Below are positions 1 through 10,619 of a DNA stretch of 63,714 nt, piece by piece. The notes beneath the pieces are model-generated. The model made no database searches and had not been told where the DNA came from. It was given only the letters and a program-made list of their open reading frames with translations. Source of the stretch: Modicisalibacter luteus DSM 23508 (GTDB taxonomy: Bacteria > Pseudomonadota > Gammaproteobacteria > Pseudomonadales > Halomonadaceae). The stretch spans positions 1 through 63,714 of the forward strand of contig NZ_KB900007.1 of the NCBI RefSeq assembly GCF_000378505.1. The letters are read 5' to 3'. Each line of letters begins with the position of its first letter. The stretch's first letter is position 1. Both the position numbers and the translations under genes were made by a program.

Positions 1-24
1 GGGCGCAAGGCGGGCGTAGGGCAT
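1..24 (-). CDS. Start of a TRAP transporter small permease gene (partial)
   Basis: Only eight codons are visible (MPYARLAP) before the window ends. The ATG overlaps the stop of the TRAP binding-protein gene in a TGATG arrangement, typical of translational coupling. In TRAP operons the gene after the DctP-type binding protein is usually the small DctQ membrane subunit, followed by the large DctM subunit. That identity is inferred from position alone. Confidence 0.5.
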
Positions 25-1148
25 CAGGCGTCTCCTTCACCCTTGACTGGCGTGGGCTGGCTCTCACCCTGGATCGCCTTGGGTGCTGGCAGCGCTTGCA
101 GCTCATACCACTCGTCGATGAGCTGAACGTGCTTCATCAGTGACTCGTAGGCTTCCTTGAACGCCGGGTTGTTCTGCATCTCTTCCTGACGCACCTCGAC
201 CCAGGCGTCCTGCAGCGCACTGATGACCTCGTCGGGGAAGCGACGTACCTTGACGCCCTTTTCCTCGAGCTCATGAATGGTCCGCACCTGCTCCGGGGGC
301 GCCTCGGCCATGGCCCACTGCAGGGTGGAGCGGCAGGCGGTCTCGAACTGCGCCTTGCGTTCGTCGCTGTACTGGTCCCAGACCTGCTGGTTGATCAGCA
401 GCGAGAACCAGCTCGCGCTCTGGTGCCATCCTGGGAAGTAGTAGTATTCGGCGACCTCGTCGAAGCCCATGGCGGCATCGACCTGAGGAACCGAGAATTC
501 GGTGGCATCGACACGGCCACGCTCCAGCGCCAGGTAGATCTCACCGCCCGGTACCAACTGCGTCGATGCTCCCAGCTTGTTGAGTACCTTGGCCCCGAGA
601 CCGGAAATACGCATCGACAGCCCCTGGAAGTCCTCGGGCTTGTTGATCTCCTTGTTGTACCAGCCACCGGTTTCCTGTGGAGAGATGAAGCACGGCAACA
701 CCTTCACTCCATAGGGATCGTAGGCTTTCTGCAGCAGCTCGGTGCCCTCGTCAGCCCACATCCACGACATGAATGCTTCCGGCGTGGGGCCGAACGGCAA
801 CGCGCCGTAGAGGTTGGTGATGGGTACCGTGCCGGCCCAGTAACCGATCCAGTCCCAACCGGCCTGGATGGCCCCCGACGACACCGAATTGAAAACCTCG
901 AAGGCGGGCACCAGATCACCCGGCTCATGGACACGCAGCGAGACTTCACCACCGGTGGCCTTCTCGAGTTCCTCGGACAGATGCACGGCACCTTCGCCCA
1001 GAAAGTTTTGGGTCGAGAAGGTACTCGCCACATCGAGACGCTTGGGACCTTCGGCCAGCGCCGGAGCGCTCAGCGACGCGGTCACTGCCGCGCCGATCCC
1101 GACGGCGACCAGTGAGCGAGCGAAGGTATGGCTTGGATTGCTTGGCAT
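24..1148 (-). CDS. TRAP transporter substrate-binding protein (DctP family)
   Basis: This 374-residue periplasmic binding protein would capture an organic acid for a TRAP uptake system driven by an ion gradient. A signal peptide covers residues 1-32, ending in ALA before EGPK. The segment with GLSMRISGLGAKVLNKLG and, later, ATEFSVPQVDAAMGF is typical of DctP/TakP-like proteins that bind keto acids or related carboxylates; the Arg in MRISG is the expected carboxylate contact. The ATG at 1148 follows AAGGAG with 6-base spacing and gives a clean signal peptide, so longer in-frame extensions are discarded. The gene is preceded by a sigma-54 promoter (1201-1216), and the adjacent activator gene is the likely regulator. 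The exact substrate cannot be told from sequence. Confidence 0.93.
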   Translation of the reverse strand: MPSNPSHTFARSLVAVGIGAAVTASLSAPALAEGPKRLDVASTFSTQNFLGEGAVHLSEELEKATGGEVSLRVHEPGDLVPAFEVFNSVSSGAIQAGWDWIGYWAGTVPITNLYGALPFGPTPEAFMSWMWADEGTELLQKAYDPYGVKVLPCFISPQETGGWYNKEINKPEDFQGLSMRISGLGAKVLNKLGASTQLVPGGEIYLALERGRVDATEFSVPQVDAAMGFDEVAEYYYFPGWHQSASWFSLLINQQVWDQYSDERKAQFETACRSTLQWAMAEAPPEQVRTIHELEEKGVKVRRFPDEVISALQDAWVEVRQEEMQNNPAFKEAYESLMKHVQLIDEWYELQALPAPKAIQGESQPTPVKGEGDA

Positions 1149-1200
1149 GACTGTCTCCTTGCTGTTGTTCTTGTCCGGCCCGAAGGGCTGACCTGCCACA

Positions 1201-1216
1201 AGCAAGGACACCGCCA
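1201..1216 (-). promoter_or_regulatory. Sigma-54 promoter of the TRAP operon
   Basis: On the minus strand the sequence is TGGCGGTGTCCTTGCT. It has the -24 GG and -12 GC elements separated by exactly 10 bases and a perfect TTGCT -12 block; only the two bases after TGGC differ from TGGCAC. Transcription would start about 40 bases before the binding-protein ATG. The next gene upstream encodes a sigma-54 activator, which supports the call. Confidence 0.85.
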
Positions 1217-1313
1217 AACTAAAGAAAAAACCGCCATATCAGCCTTTTATCGCACCATGTCGACGGAAAAGCGGACAGGCCGAGGTCAAGGTTTGCGCAG
1301 CGGTACAGTAAGC

Positions 1314-1403
1314 GTCCGGAAATCCGTACGCCGGAGATCGAAGCGGCCCAGCAGCCCCTTACGGAACTGTCCGGAAATCCGGTCGTCGTCCGGCTTACCG
1401 GAC
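1314..1403. promoter_or_regulatory. Three candidate enhancer sites for the sigma-54 activator
   Basis: Three 16-bp sites of the form GTCCGG-N4-CCG(G/T)(A/T)C lie at 1314-1329, 1369-1384 and 1388-1403. The last is a perfect inverted repeat (GTCCGG, CTTA, CCGGAC). The first two have identical centres and start 55 bp apart. They lie about 100-200 bp upstream of the sigma-54 promoter, the usual distance for activator binding with DNA looping. The third overlaps the 3' end of the activator gene. Confidence 0.7.
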
Positions 1404-2807
1404 ACCCTCGGCCGAAGTAACATTATCGAGGCCATGGCGCGCCAGCTTCTCGTAGAATGAAGACTTGGCAATACCCAGGCGCCGAGCGGCCCGGGTACGA
1501 TTACCGGCACTCTCGGCCAGTGCATGCTTCAGGGCATCGCGTTCGGCACGCGCCAGAGTTGCCTTGAGCGACTCCCCCAGCGCCGAGGAAACTACCGGCT
1601 CGCAACGAAGTGTCTCGGGCAGATCGCCGACGTCGAGACGGGTACCGCCCAGATAGAATGCTGCCTCGAGCACGTTTTCGAGTTCGCGCACGTTGCCCGG
1701 CCAGTGATAGCGACATAGACAAGCTAATGCTTCCTCGCTGAGCGCTGGGCAGCGTCGCCCGCGCCGTTCGGCGAGGCGGGCCAGCAGGTGGCGGGCCAGA
1801 CCGGGGATGTCCTCGCGACGCTCGCGCAGGGGAGGAATCGTCAATGGCACGACATTGATGCGGTAGAAGAGATCCTCACGGAACTCACCGCGTTCGACCA
1901 GGCTTTCCAAAGGGCGATGGGTCGCGGCAATGACCCGCACATCCACTGTCACTAGCCGCGTGGCGCCGACCGCCTCGACCTCACGGTCCTGCAGCACTCG
2001 CAGCAGTTTGACCTGCATCGCTAACGGCATGTCGCCGATCTCGTCGAGGAATAGCGTGCCACCATGAGCGAGTTGGAATTTGCCCGGCTTGCCGCCCTTG
2101 CGCGCCCCGGTGAAGGCCCCTTCCTCGTAGCCGAACAGCTCGGCCTCGAGCAAATGCTCAGGAATCGCCGCACAGTTGAGCTTGATAAACGGTCCCTTGG
2201 CCCGTTCCGATAGCCGGTGCAGGGCATGGGCGTAGAGTTCCTTGCCGGTGCCCGACTCGCCCCGGATCAGTACCGAGGCATCGCCCGGCGCGATCTTGCG
2301 GACCTTGTCGTTGAGGGTGAGGATTGCCTCGCTCTCGCCGACGACATCAGCCAGCTGCCAGCGGGTGCCGGCACGCGAGTCCAGCGCTTGGCGGTAGTAG
2401 TCCACCTCGGCCTCGAGCGCCTTGACCTGCGTATTCATCTGCCGCCATTCCCAGGTGTCGTGATAGATCACCGTGCCGACGGCCCCCACCACCTTGCCGT
2501 CCACCCGGATCGGGTAACGGTGGGCAATCATGTGATGTCCGCGAACCTTCTGGAGCCGTGCCAGCTCGGCCTTGCCCGAAGCCAGCACTTCGGGCATGCG
2601 CGTATTCTCGATGATTTCGGCAACCGGGCGCCCGATGACGGTCAGCGGATCCACCTCGAGGAAAGCGGCGTAAGGCGCGTTGAGATAGACAATACGCGCC
2701 TCTTTGTCGACCACCACCAGCCACTCACCCATGGCATCGAGGCCGTGCAATAGCAGCGGCGAGGCCATTGCCTGTGCCGGCTCTGAGGAAAACAGTGCGT
2801 TACCCAT
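1395..2807 (-). CDS. PAS-domain sigma-54-dependent transcriptional activator
   Basis: This is a 470-residue enhancer-binding protein. A PAS sensor region covers about residues 20-125, followed by a short helical linker. The AAA+ domain has Walker A GESGTGKE (183-190), the sigma-54 contact loop GAFTGA (230-235) and Walker B TLFLDEIGD (251-259). A Fis-type helix-turn-helix near the C terminus contains NRTRAARRLGIAKSSFYEKL. There is no phosphoacceptor receiver domain, so the PAS domain probably senses a ligand directly. The ATG at 2807 follows AGGAA. It lies just upstream of the TRAP operon on the same strand and most likely activates that sigma-54 promoter. Confidence 0.93.
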   Translation of the reverse strand: MGNALFSSEPAQAMASPLLLHGLDAMGEWLVVVDKEARIVYLNAPYAAFLEVDPLTVIGRPVAEIIENTRMPEVLASGKAELARLQKVRGHHMIAHRYPIRVDGKVVGAVGTVIYHDTWEWRQMNTQVKALEAEVDYYRQALDSRAGTRWQLADVVGESEAILTLNDKVRKIAPGDASVLIRGESGTGKELYAHALHRLSERAKGPFIKLNCAAIPEHLLEAELFGYEEGAFTGARKGGKPGKFQLAHGGTLFLDEIGDMPLAMQVKLLRVLQDREVEAVGATRLVTVDVRVIAATHRPLESLVERGEFREDLFYRINVVPLTIPPLRERREDIPGLARHLLARLAERRGRRCPALSEEALACLCRYHWPGNVRELENVLEAAFYLGGTRLDVGDLPETLRCEPVVSSALGESLKATLARAERDALKHALAESAGNRTRAARRLGIAKSSFYEKLARHGLDNVTSAEGVR

Positions 2808-3009
2808 GGTGACGTTTCCTGCAAGAAGCGTGTCGCCCCAGCATTGCGGGGAACGATAGGCACAGCAAGGCGACCTTGGGCGAAGTGGGAAAGAGGGCGT
2901 GACAACGTGAAGAAGCAATCCGAGGCTGGATATGTCACGATAATTATTCTGAAGGATTCAGTAGTGAAGTGCAGCTTGCTAGCCCGTCAAACGACACAGG
3001 AGCCAGGAT

Positions 3010-3780
3010 GTGAGCCCTTCGGATAGCTGTTTTATACGCCAGCTCAGCCATTTTGCCCCGTTGTCCGACAAGGACAAGCACTTACTCAAGACACTCGAGA
3101 ACAACCCGATCGAAGTGGATGCCGGAACCACACTATGGGAAACCGGCGACCCCGCCGGCCGCTTTGGCGTTCTCTCGCAAGGCTGGGCATATTCCTGCCG
3201 CTACATGGAAGACGGCACGCGTCAGATTCTCGATATTCATATTCCAGGCGACGTGATCGGGCTCGGGGAGTACGCCTGCCATCATCGTCTGAACACGGTA
3301 GTCATGCTCACCAGAGGCGAGATCTGCTACTTTCCGCACAAACACCTGCAACAGGTGTTCGAGGAGTCCTCGACGCTGACCTCGCTGTTTTTCACCATCG
3401 CCGGTCAGCATCAGGCCCTGATCACCGAACGGCTGATCAACATGGCCCGCCGCAACGCCCAGCAAAAGCTGGCGCATTTCCTCTATGAGACTCAGCAGCG
3501 AATGCAGCGAATCGGCTCCTACAACGAGAACCGTATCGAACTGCCCTTGTCCCAGCAGTTGTTGGCCGACTTGCTGGGCATCTCCACGGTCCATATCTCC
3601 CGCACCTTCGCCGTGTTTCGCGAACAAGGATTGGTGTTCCGGCATCGGCGATGGGTGGAAATACCCGATGTCCATGCCCTCGCCTGTGTTGCAGAATTCG
3701 ACGGCAAGTATCTGGATGGCGGGTTGGCGCAGTCCAACGAGCCGCTTCGACAGTCGACAGCCTCCCGCCCGACGGGCTGA
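3010..3780 (+). CDS. Crp/Fnr-family transcriptional regulator
   Basis: This 256-residue protein has an N-terminal cyclic-nucleotide-binding-like beta-roll (about 15-140) and a C-terminal winged helix (about 150-230) whose recognition region reads LPLSQQLLADLLGISTVHISRTF. It starts at a GTG preceded by AGGAG. Its few cysteines are not arranged like the Fe-S cluster ligands of FNR, so it is probably not a classical oxygen sensor. It is transcribed away from the sigma-54 activator and ends head-to-head with the ankyrin gene, the two stop codons touching (TGATCA). Target genes are unknown. Confidence 0.88.
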   Translation: MSPSDSCFIRQLSHFAPLSDKDKHLLKTLENNPIEVDAGTTLWETGDPAGRFGVLSQGWAYSCRYMEDGTRQILDIHIPGDVIGLGEYACHHRLNTVVMLTRGEICYFPHKHLQQVFEESSTLTSLFFTIAGQHQALITERLINMARRNAQQKLAHFLYETQQRMQRIGSYNENRIELPLSQQLLADLLGISTVHISRTFAVFREQGLVFRHRRWVEIPDVHALACVAEFDGKYLDGGLAQSNEPLRQSTASRPTG

Positions 3781-4299
3781 TCACCCAGCCAGGCGGGCGG
3801 CGGTATCCTCGGCGCCCATGGCCAGGGCAAGGTCGCGAGCGGTCATGCCACGGCTTTCGGTGGCCTGCGGATTGGCCCCATGGGCAAGCAGGAAATCGAC
3901 GATATCGACATGATTGAACATGGCAGCGAACATCAGCGCCGTCTTGCCGTCCGGCGAACAGCCATCGACTTCGGCGCCATGTTCCAGCAATAGCTTGACC
4001 ATCGGCAGGTTGCCTTTATAGGCGGCACCCGCGAGGGGATTCTGGCCATGATCGTTGCGCATTTCCGGGTCGGCGCCGTACTCAAGCAGCACGCGCGTAG
4101 TTTCCATGTGGCCATGATAGCTGGCCAACATGACCAGACTGTCGCCTTTCTGATTGCAAAGGTTGGGTGGGAGCCCCTGGGGTAACCACTCTCGGAAGGT
4201 CTCGGTATCACCGATCCGGGCGCAATTGAACAGCTTGGTGGCAAGCTCAATGGTTTCTTCGTCCGGCATCGGCTTGGCGTTCTGGGGGGCTTGCGACAC
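3781..4299 (-). CDS. Ankyrin-repeat protein
   Basis: This 172-residue soluble protein is built of about four ankyrin repeats from residue 20 to the end, with typical segments such as GDSLVMLASYHGHMETTRVLL, GQNPLAGAAYKGNLPMVKLLL and GKTALMFAAMFNHVDIVDFLL. No signal peptide or membrane segment is visible, so it is probably a cytoplasmic protein-protein interaction module. The GTG at 4299 is chosen because GGAGG lies 6 bases upstream; an in-frame ATG at 4323 lacks such a site and would place the ribosome site inside the gene. The partner is unknown. Confidence 0.85.
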   Translation of the reverse strand: MSQAPQNAKPMPDEETIELATKLFNCARIGDTETFREWLPQGLPPNLCNQKGDSLVMLASYHGHMETTRVLLEYGADPEMRNDHGQNPLAGAAYKGNLPMVKLLLEHGAEVDGCSPDGKTALMFAAMFNHVDIVDFLLAHGANPQATESRGMTARDLALAMGAEDTAARLAG

Positions 4300-4431
4300 G
4301 GCATTCCTCCGGGTAGTTACCATGATGGAAAGTAGTATTCATCTCATCATAGTGATCTTCGAGGCTGACCGCAGTGCCAAGCAAACTATCGGGGCCATTG
4401 ACCGATTGCATGTCTCGAGTCGATACGCAGG

Positions 4432-5982
4432 CTACTTGCGCACAGCGACCGGCTCGGCCTCGGCGGAAAATGCTGACGAAGTCCGCTGACGACATTGCAG
4501 GTAATCATCCAAGTGCCGCTTCTGGACATCGGTCAGCTGCAGGTCCAGCTTGGTGCGTCGCCATAGGATATCCCGTGATTCGCAGGCCCACTCGTGGTCG
4601 ATCAGATAATCGACTTCTGCGCGGCTCAGTCCCGCGCCAAAATCCTCACCTAGCTCGTCGGCCGATTGCTTGTCCGCCAGGAAGCGCTCGCACAGGCGCC
4701 CGTAGCTGGAAGCGAAGCGTTCGGCACGCGCGCGCCCAAGAAAGGGGTAGCGCTGCTCCAACTCGTCGGCATACGCCAGCCGGCCCGGGATGTCACCACC
4801 CGGCAGGTGCACCTCGCTGGTCCAGGGACGTCCCATGGCAGGCAAATGTGGCGCCAATTGCGCCAACGCCGTTTCGGCGAGCTTGCGGTAGGTAGTGATC
4901 TTGCCGCCGAATACCGACAGCATAGGCGCGCCTCGGCTGTCCTTGCCCCGGTCCAGGCTCAATGTGTAGTCGCGGGTCATGGCGGAGGGATTGTCGGACT
5001 CGTCATCGCACAGCGGACGCACGCCAGCATAGCTCGCTACGATATCTTCACGGGTGACGGTATCGCGAAAATGTTCATTGATCACGTCGAGCAGATAGTC
5101 GATCTCCGCATTGCTGATGGCGATGTCGGCCGGATCGCCCTGATAACCGATGTCCGTGGTGCCGATCAGGCTGTAGTCCCGCTGATAGGGCAACACGAAG
5201 ACGATGCGGTTGTCGCGATTCTGCAGGATATAGGCTCGCTCATCGGTATTGATGCGACGGGTAATGATGTGGCTACCCTTGATCATGTTTATGACATAGC
5301 GCGACGAGCGTCGTGTATGCCCACGAATGAAGGACTCGACCCAGGGCCCTGCCGCGTTGACCAGCGTTCGTGCACGGCGTGTGAAGGTCGTTCTGCCATG
5401 AAGAGCCATGAGCGTGATCGTCCAGATGCCATTCTCCTCCACCGCGTCGACACAGCGAGTGCGCACCAGGATCTCCGCCCCGGCCTCGCGAGCCTGCATG
5501 GCGTTGAGTACAACCAGACGCGCGTCGTCGACCCAGCAGTCGGAATACTCGAAGCCTTGGCGAATATCCGGCTTCAGCGGACTGTCAGCATCGAAACGCA
5601 GTGACCTTGCTCCTGGCAGGTCGTTGCGCCGACTCAGGTGATCGTAAAGGAACAGCCCGGCGCGTAGCATCCAGGCCGGCCGCAGGTGAGGCCGATGCGG
5701 CAGGATGAAGCGCAGCGGCCAGACGATATGTGGCGCCTTCTTCAGCAGTACCTCACGCTCACGCAACGCCTCTCGCACCAGGCGAAACTCGTAGTATTCC
5801 AGATAGCGCAAACCGCCATGGATCAGCTTGCTGGAAGCCGACGAAGTGGCGCCAGCAAGGTCTCCCTGTTCGCAAAGTCCTACGCGCAGACCGCGTCCCG
5901 CAGCGTCGTTGGCGATACCGGTGCCATTGATGCCGCCACCAATCACGAAAAGGTCAAGGATGTCTGGACGCTGGGAATGCAT
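4432..5982 (-). CDS. glpD: Aerobic glycerol-3-phosphate dehydrogenase
   Basis: GlpD oxidises sn-glycerol 3-phosphate to dihydroxyacetone phosphate at the membrane and passes electrons to quinone through FAD. The 516-residue length is normal. The N terminus has the FAD-binding signature VIGGGINGTGIANDAAGRG, followed by the family segment TSSASSKLIHGGLRYLE. The ATG at 5982 follows GGAG. A GlpR-type operator lies about 90 bp upstream, and glpR follows on the same strand with glpK divergent, which fits a glycerol catabolism locus. Confidence 0.97.
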   Translation of the reverse strand: MHSQRPDILDLFVIGGGINGTGIANDAAGRGLRVGLCEQGDLAGATSSASSKLIHGGLRYLEYYEFRLVREALREREVLLKKAPHIVWPLRFILPHRPHLRPAWMLRAGLFLYDHLSRRNDLPGARSLRFDADSPLKPDIRQGFEYSDCWVDDARLVVLNAMQAREAGAEILVRTRCVDAVEENGIWTITLMALHGRTTFTRRARTLVNAAGPWVESFIRGHTRRSSRYVINMIKGSHIITRRINTDERAYILQNRDNRIVFVLPYQRDYSLIGTTDIGYQGDPADIAISNAEIDYLLDVINEHFRDTVTREDIVASYAGVRPLCDDESDNPSAMTRDYTLSLDRGKDSRGAPMLSVFGGKITTYRKLAETALAQLAPHLPAMGRPWTSEVHLPGGDIPGRLAYADELEQRYPFLGRARAERFASSYGRLCERFLADKQSADELGEDFGAGLSRAEVDYLIDHEWACESRDILWRRTKLDLQLTDVQKRHLDDYLQCRQRTSSAFSAEAEPVAVRK

Positions 5983-6074
5983 GAGCCGCTCCGCTGAAGT
6001 CGCGAGTCAGGGAAATGCAGCGGCTCGCAGGCAAGCCTTTCGCTTACCGCTGCATTACGCTCTGATGCGCCATA

Positions 6075-6094
6075 AATGTTCTGTATCGAACATA
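6075..6094. promoter_or_regulatory. GlpR-type operator upstream of glpD
   Basis: The sequence AATGTTCTGTATCGAACATA contains the inverted repeat ATGTTC/GAACAT and fits the known GlpR operator pattern WATKYTCGWTAWCGAMCATW closely. It sits between glpR and glpD, about 90 bp before the glpD start, where repressor binding would block glpD expression. Confidence 0.8.
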
Positions 6095-6150
6095 AACAAC
6101 ACGCAAACGAACATCAAGCGAAAATTTTGCTTGCACGCAGGCGCACCGAC

Positions 6151-6918
6151 TCATTCGTCGACGACATACAACTCTACATCGTGGGCGCGCATCAGCTCCC
6201 GGATCGGTTGCGGTGGCTGACGGTCGGTGAACAGCGCATTGACCTGGCTGAGGTTGCCCTGGCGCACTACGGCATTGCGCGAGAACTTGGAATGATCGGC
6301 CGCGAGCAGAACCTGGCGTGAATTCTCTATGATTGCCTGGGCGACCCGCACTTCCTGGTAGTCGAACTCGAGCAGCGAACCATCCTCATCAATGCCACTG
6401 ATGCCGATGATGCCGAAGTCGACCTTGAACTGGCGGATGAAGTCGATGGTGGCCTCACCGATGATTCCGCCGTCCCGAGAACGCACCACACCGCCAGCGA
6501 CGATGATGTTGAAATCCTCCTTGCGCTGAAGGATGGCGGCTACGTTGAGGTTGTTGGTGATCACTTCCAGCCCGCGATGCTCGAGCAGTGCCTCGGCGGC
6601 CAGTTCGGTTGTCGTTCCGATATTGATGAACAAGGAGCTGTGGTCGGGGATATGTTCGGCTACACAGCGGGCAATACGCTGCTTGGCCTCGAGGTTGAGC
6701 GTCTTGCGCGTGCTGTAGGAGGCATTGACGGTGCTTGAATCGACCAGTCCTGCCCCACCGTGAACCCGGCGGATCAGATTGTCCTCGGCGAGCTGATTGA
6801 GATCGCGACGGATGGTCTGTGGCGTCACATCGAAATGCTTCGTCAACTGCTCGATGGAGGCGTATCCCTGATGCTTGATCAGTTCGAGAATGGCGCTGTG
6901 GCGATGATGCTGGGGCAT
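6151..6918 (-). CDS. glpR: Glycerol-3-phosphate regulon repressor (DeoR family)
   Basis: This 255-residue DeoR-family repressor has an N-terminal helix-turn-helix (about 5-58; [25 protein letters not shown], then the family segment RRVHGGAG) and a C-terminal sugar-phosphate-sensing domain. In the family, glycerol 3-phosphate releases the repressor from DNA. It sits between glpD and glpK, and GlpR-like operators are found on both sides, which supports the specific name. Confidence 0.92.
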   Translation of the reverse strand: MPQHHRHSAILELIKHQGYASIEQLTKHFDVTPQTIRRDLNQLAEDNLIRRVHGGAGLVDSSTVNASYSTRKTLNLEAKQRIARCVAEHIPDHSSLFINIGTTTELAAEALLEHRGLEVITNNLNVAAILQRKEDFNIIVAGGVVRSRDGGIIGEATIDFIRQFKVDFGIIGISGIDEDGSLLEFDYQEVRVAQAIIENSRQVLLAADHSKFSRNAVVRQGNLSQVNALFTDRQPPQPIRELMRAHDVELYVVDE

Positions 6919-8744
<1,826 letters not shown>

Positions 8745-8924
8745 TGACCGGGCAGCGCTAGGCCTGTCCCTTGGGACGGCTTGCAGCGAGGCTTTGGTAT
8801 AGCGAGGCGTGTCGTCGCCCAAGACATCCCTTCGACACTGCGAGAAGCCAGACAAATTGCTATGATCCGCCGCGGACGGGCTTCCCGCCCTGGCCAGACA
8901 TCATCTCTAGCGAAGGAGTCTCGC

Positions 8925-10619
8925 GTGCCCCTCTCCGCCACGATCCGGTCGGCCGTTCCGCGCAACCGGCGGCGCCTCGCCCCCTGGACGCTCCTTACCC
9001 TCGCCATTGCCCTGGCGGTGGCCGTGCCGGTACTCGTGGTATTGGCCCATGTTCTGATGCCGAGCCGCGAGGTCTGGGCTCACCTGGCCGACACGGTGCT
9101 CGGACGCTATCTCGTCAATACGTTGGTGCTCGCCCTTGGCGTAGGCCTGGGCACGGCAGTCATCGGTACCGGGACGGCCTGGCTGGTGGCGATGTGCCGC
9201 TTCCCGGGCCGTCGGCTGTTCGAGTGGGCCCTGCTGCTGCCTCTCGCCATGCCCACCTACGTAATCGCTTATGCCTACACGGATTTCCTGCAATATTCGG
9301 GGCCGCTGCAGAGCGAACTGCGCGCCCTGTTCGGCTGGGAGTACGACGACTACGCCTTTCCCGATATCCGCTCGCTGGGCGGCGCAGTGGTACTGATCAC
9401 CCTGGTGCTCTATCCCTACGTTTACCTGCTCGCCCGAGCGTCCTTCCTCGAGCAGTCGGTGTGCGTGCTGGACGTGGGCCGAACCCTGGGGCGCGGCCCC
9501 TGGCGGCTGTTTCCCACCATTGCCGTGCCGTTGGCCCGCCCGGCCATCGTCGGCGGCGTTTCGCTGGTACTGATGGAAACCCTCAACGAGTTCGGTGCGG
9601 TCCAGTACTTCGGGGTGGATACCTTCACCACCGGCATCTACCGCACCTGGTTCGGCATGGGCGAGCAGGTGGCGGCAGCGCAACTGGCCGCCTGCCTGCT
9701 ATTGTTCGTGATGCTGGCGGTACTGCTGGAGCGCGCCTCGCGCGGCAAGCGCCGGTACTTTCATACCACCGGACGCTATCGCCAGTTGCCCGAGTTCCGC
9801 CTGCACGGTGCACGCGCCTGGGCCGCCATGGCAGCCTGCAGCCTGCCGGTACTGGTAGGTTTTGTGATTCCCGGCGCGATCCTCGCCGACATGGCATACG
9901 AGCAAGGAGACAGCGTACTCGGCGCGCGCTTTCTCGAATTCGTCGGCAATAGCCTGACGTTGGCGACGCTGGCCGCAGGCGTCGCGGTCTGCCTGGCCGT
10001 CGCTCTGAGCTACGGTGTGCGCCTGCATCCTGGGCGAGTACCGCGCCTGGCCACCCGTATCGCCGCCATGGGCTATGCCGTACCCGGCTCGGTGGTGGCA
10101 GTGGGCATCCTGATCCCCTTCACCTGGCTGGACCTGCAACTCAACGCTTGGCTGGATACATGGTTCGGCACCCGGCCCGGACTGCTGCTGAGCGGCTCGG
10201 CCTTCATCCTCGTCTATGCCTACGTGGTGCGCTTTCTAGCGGTGTCGTTCAATACCGTGGAGGCCAGCCTGTCCAAGGTGACTCCGAGCATGGATGCCGC
10301 CGCACGCACCCTTGGCCAGAGTGCCGGCGGCACTCTGCGCCGGGTGCATACCCCGTTGATGCGCGGCAGCCTGCTGGCCGCCGCTCTGCTGGTGTTCGTC
10401 GATGTGATGAAGGAGCTGCCGGCGACGGTGATACTGCGCCCCTTTAACTTCGACACCCTGGCGGTGCGCGCCCACAACCTGGCTGCCGACGAAAGGCTGG
10501 CCGAGGCCGCTGCTTCCTCGCTGACCATTGTGCTGGTCGGGGTGATCCCGGTGATCCTGCTCAGCCGGGCAATCCGCCGCTCACGCCCCGGCGCCGAGGG
10601 GGAATACAAACGTCTGTGA
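8925..10619 (+). CDS. fbpB: Ferric iron ABC transporter, permease
   Basis: This 564-residue inner-membrane protein has about 12 hydrophobic segments in two homologous permease halves, the fused arrangement of FbpB/SfuB/HitB. Both halves carry the cytoplasmic loop that docks with the ATPase (for example LDVGRTLGRGPWRLFPTIAVPLARPAI and MDAAARTLGQSAGGTLRRVHTPLMRGS). The GTG at 8925 follows AAGGAG with 6-base spacing. Its 3' end overlaps the convergent ATPase gene by 39 bp, and the binding protein gene lies beyond that on the plus strand. Confidence 0.9.
   Translation: MPLSATIRSAVPRNRRRLAPWTLLTLAIALAVAVPVLVVLAHVLMPSREVWAHLADTVLGRYLVNTLVLALGVGLGTAVIGTGTAWLVAMCRFPGRRLFEWALLLPLAMPTYVIAYAYTDFLQYSGPLQSELRALFGWEYDDYAFPDIRSLGGAVVLITLVLYPYVYLLARASFLEQSVCVLDVGRTLGRGPWRLFPTIAVPLARPAIVGGVSLVLMETLNEFGAVQYFGVDTFTTGIYRTWFGMGEQVAAAQLAACLLLFVMLAVLLERASRGKRRYFHTTGRYRQLPEFRLHGARAWAAMAACSLPVLVGFVIPGAILADMAYEQGDSVLGARFLEFVGNSLTLATLAAGVAVCLAVALSYGVRLHPGRVPRLATRIAAMGYAVPGSVVAVGILIPFTWLDLQLNAWLDTWFGTRPGLLLSGSAFILVYAYVVRFLAVSFNTVEASLSKVTPSMDAAARTLGQSAGGTLRRVHTPLMRGSLLAAALLVFVDVMKELPATVILRPFNFDTLAVRAHNLAADERLAEAAASSLTIVLVGVIPVILLSRAIRRSRPGAEGEYKRL

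Noticed and set aside
273..1115. A 280-codon open frame antisense to the TRAP binding protein
   Set aside because: It is antisense to a well-supported gene, has no ribosome site and resembles no family.
3010..3780. Possible FNR-type oxygen sensor
   Set aside because: The cysteine pattern of the FNR Fe-S cluster is not present; only the general Crp/Fnr family is supported.
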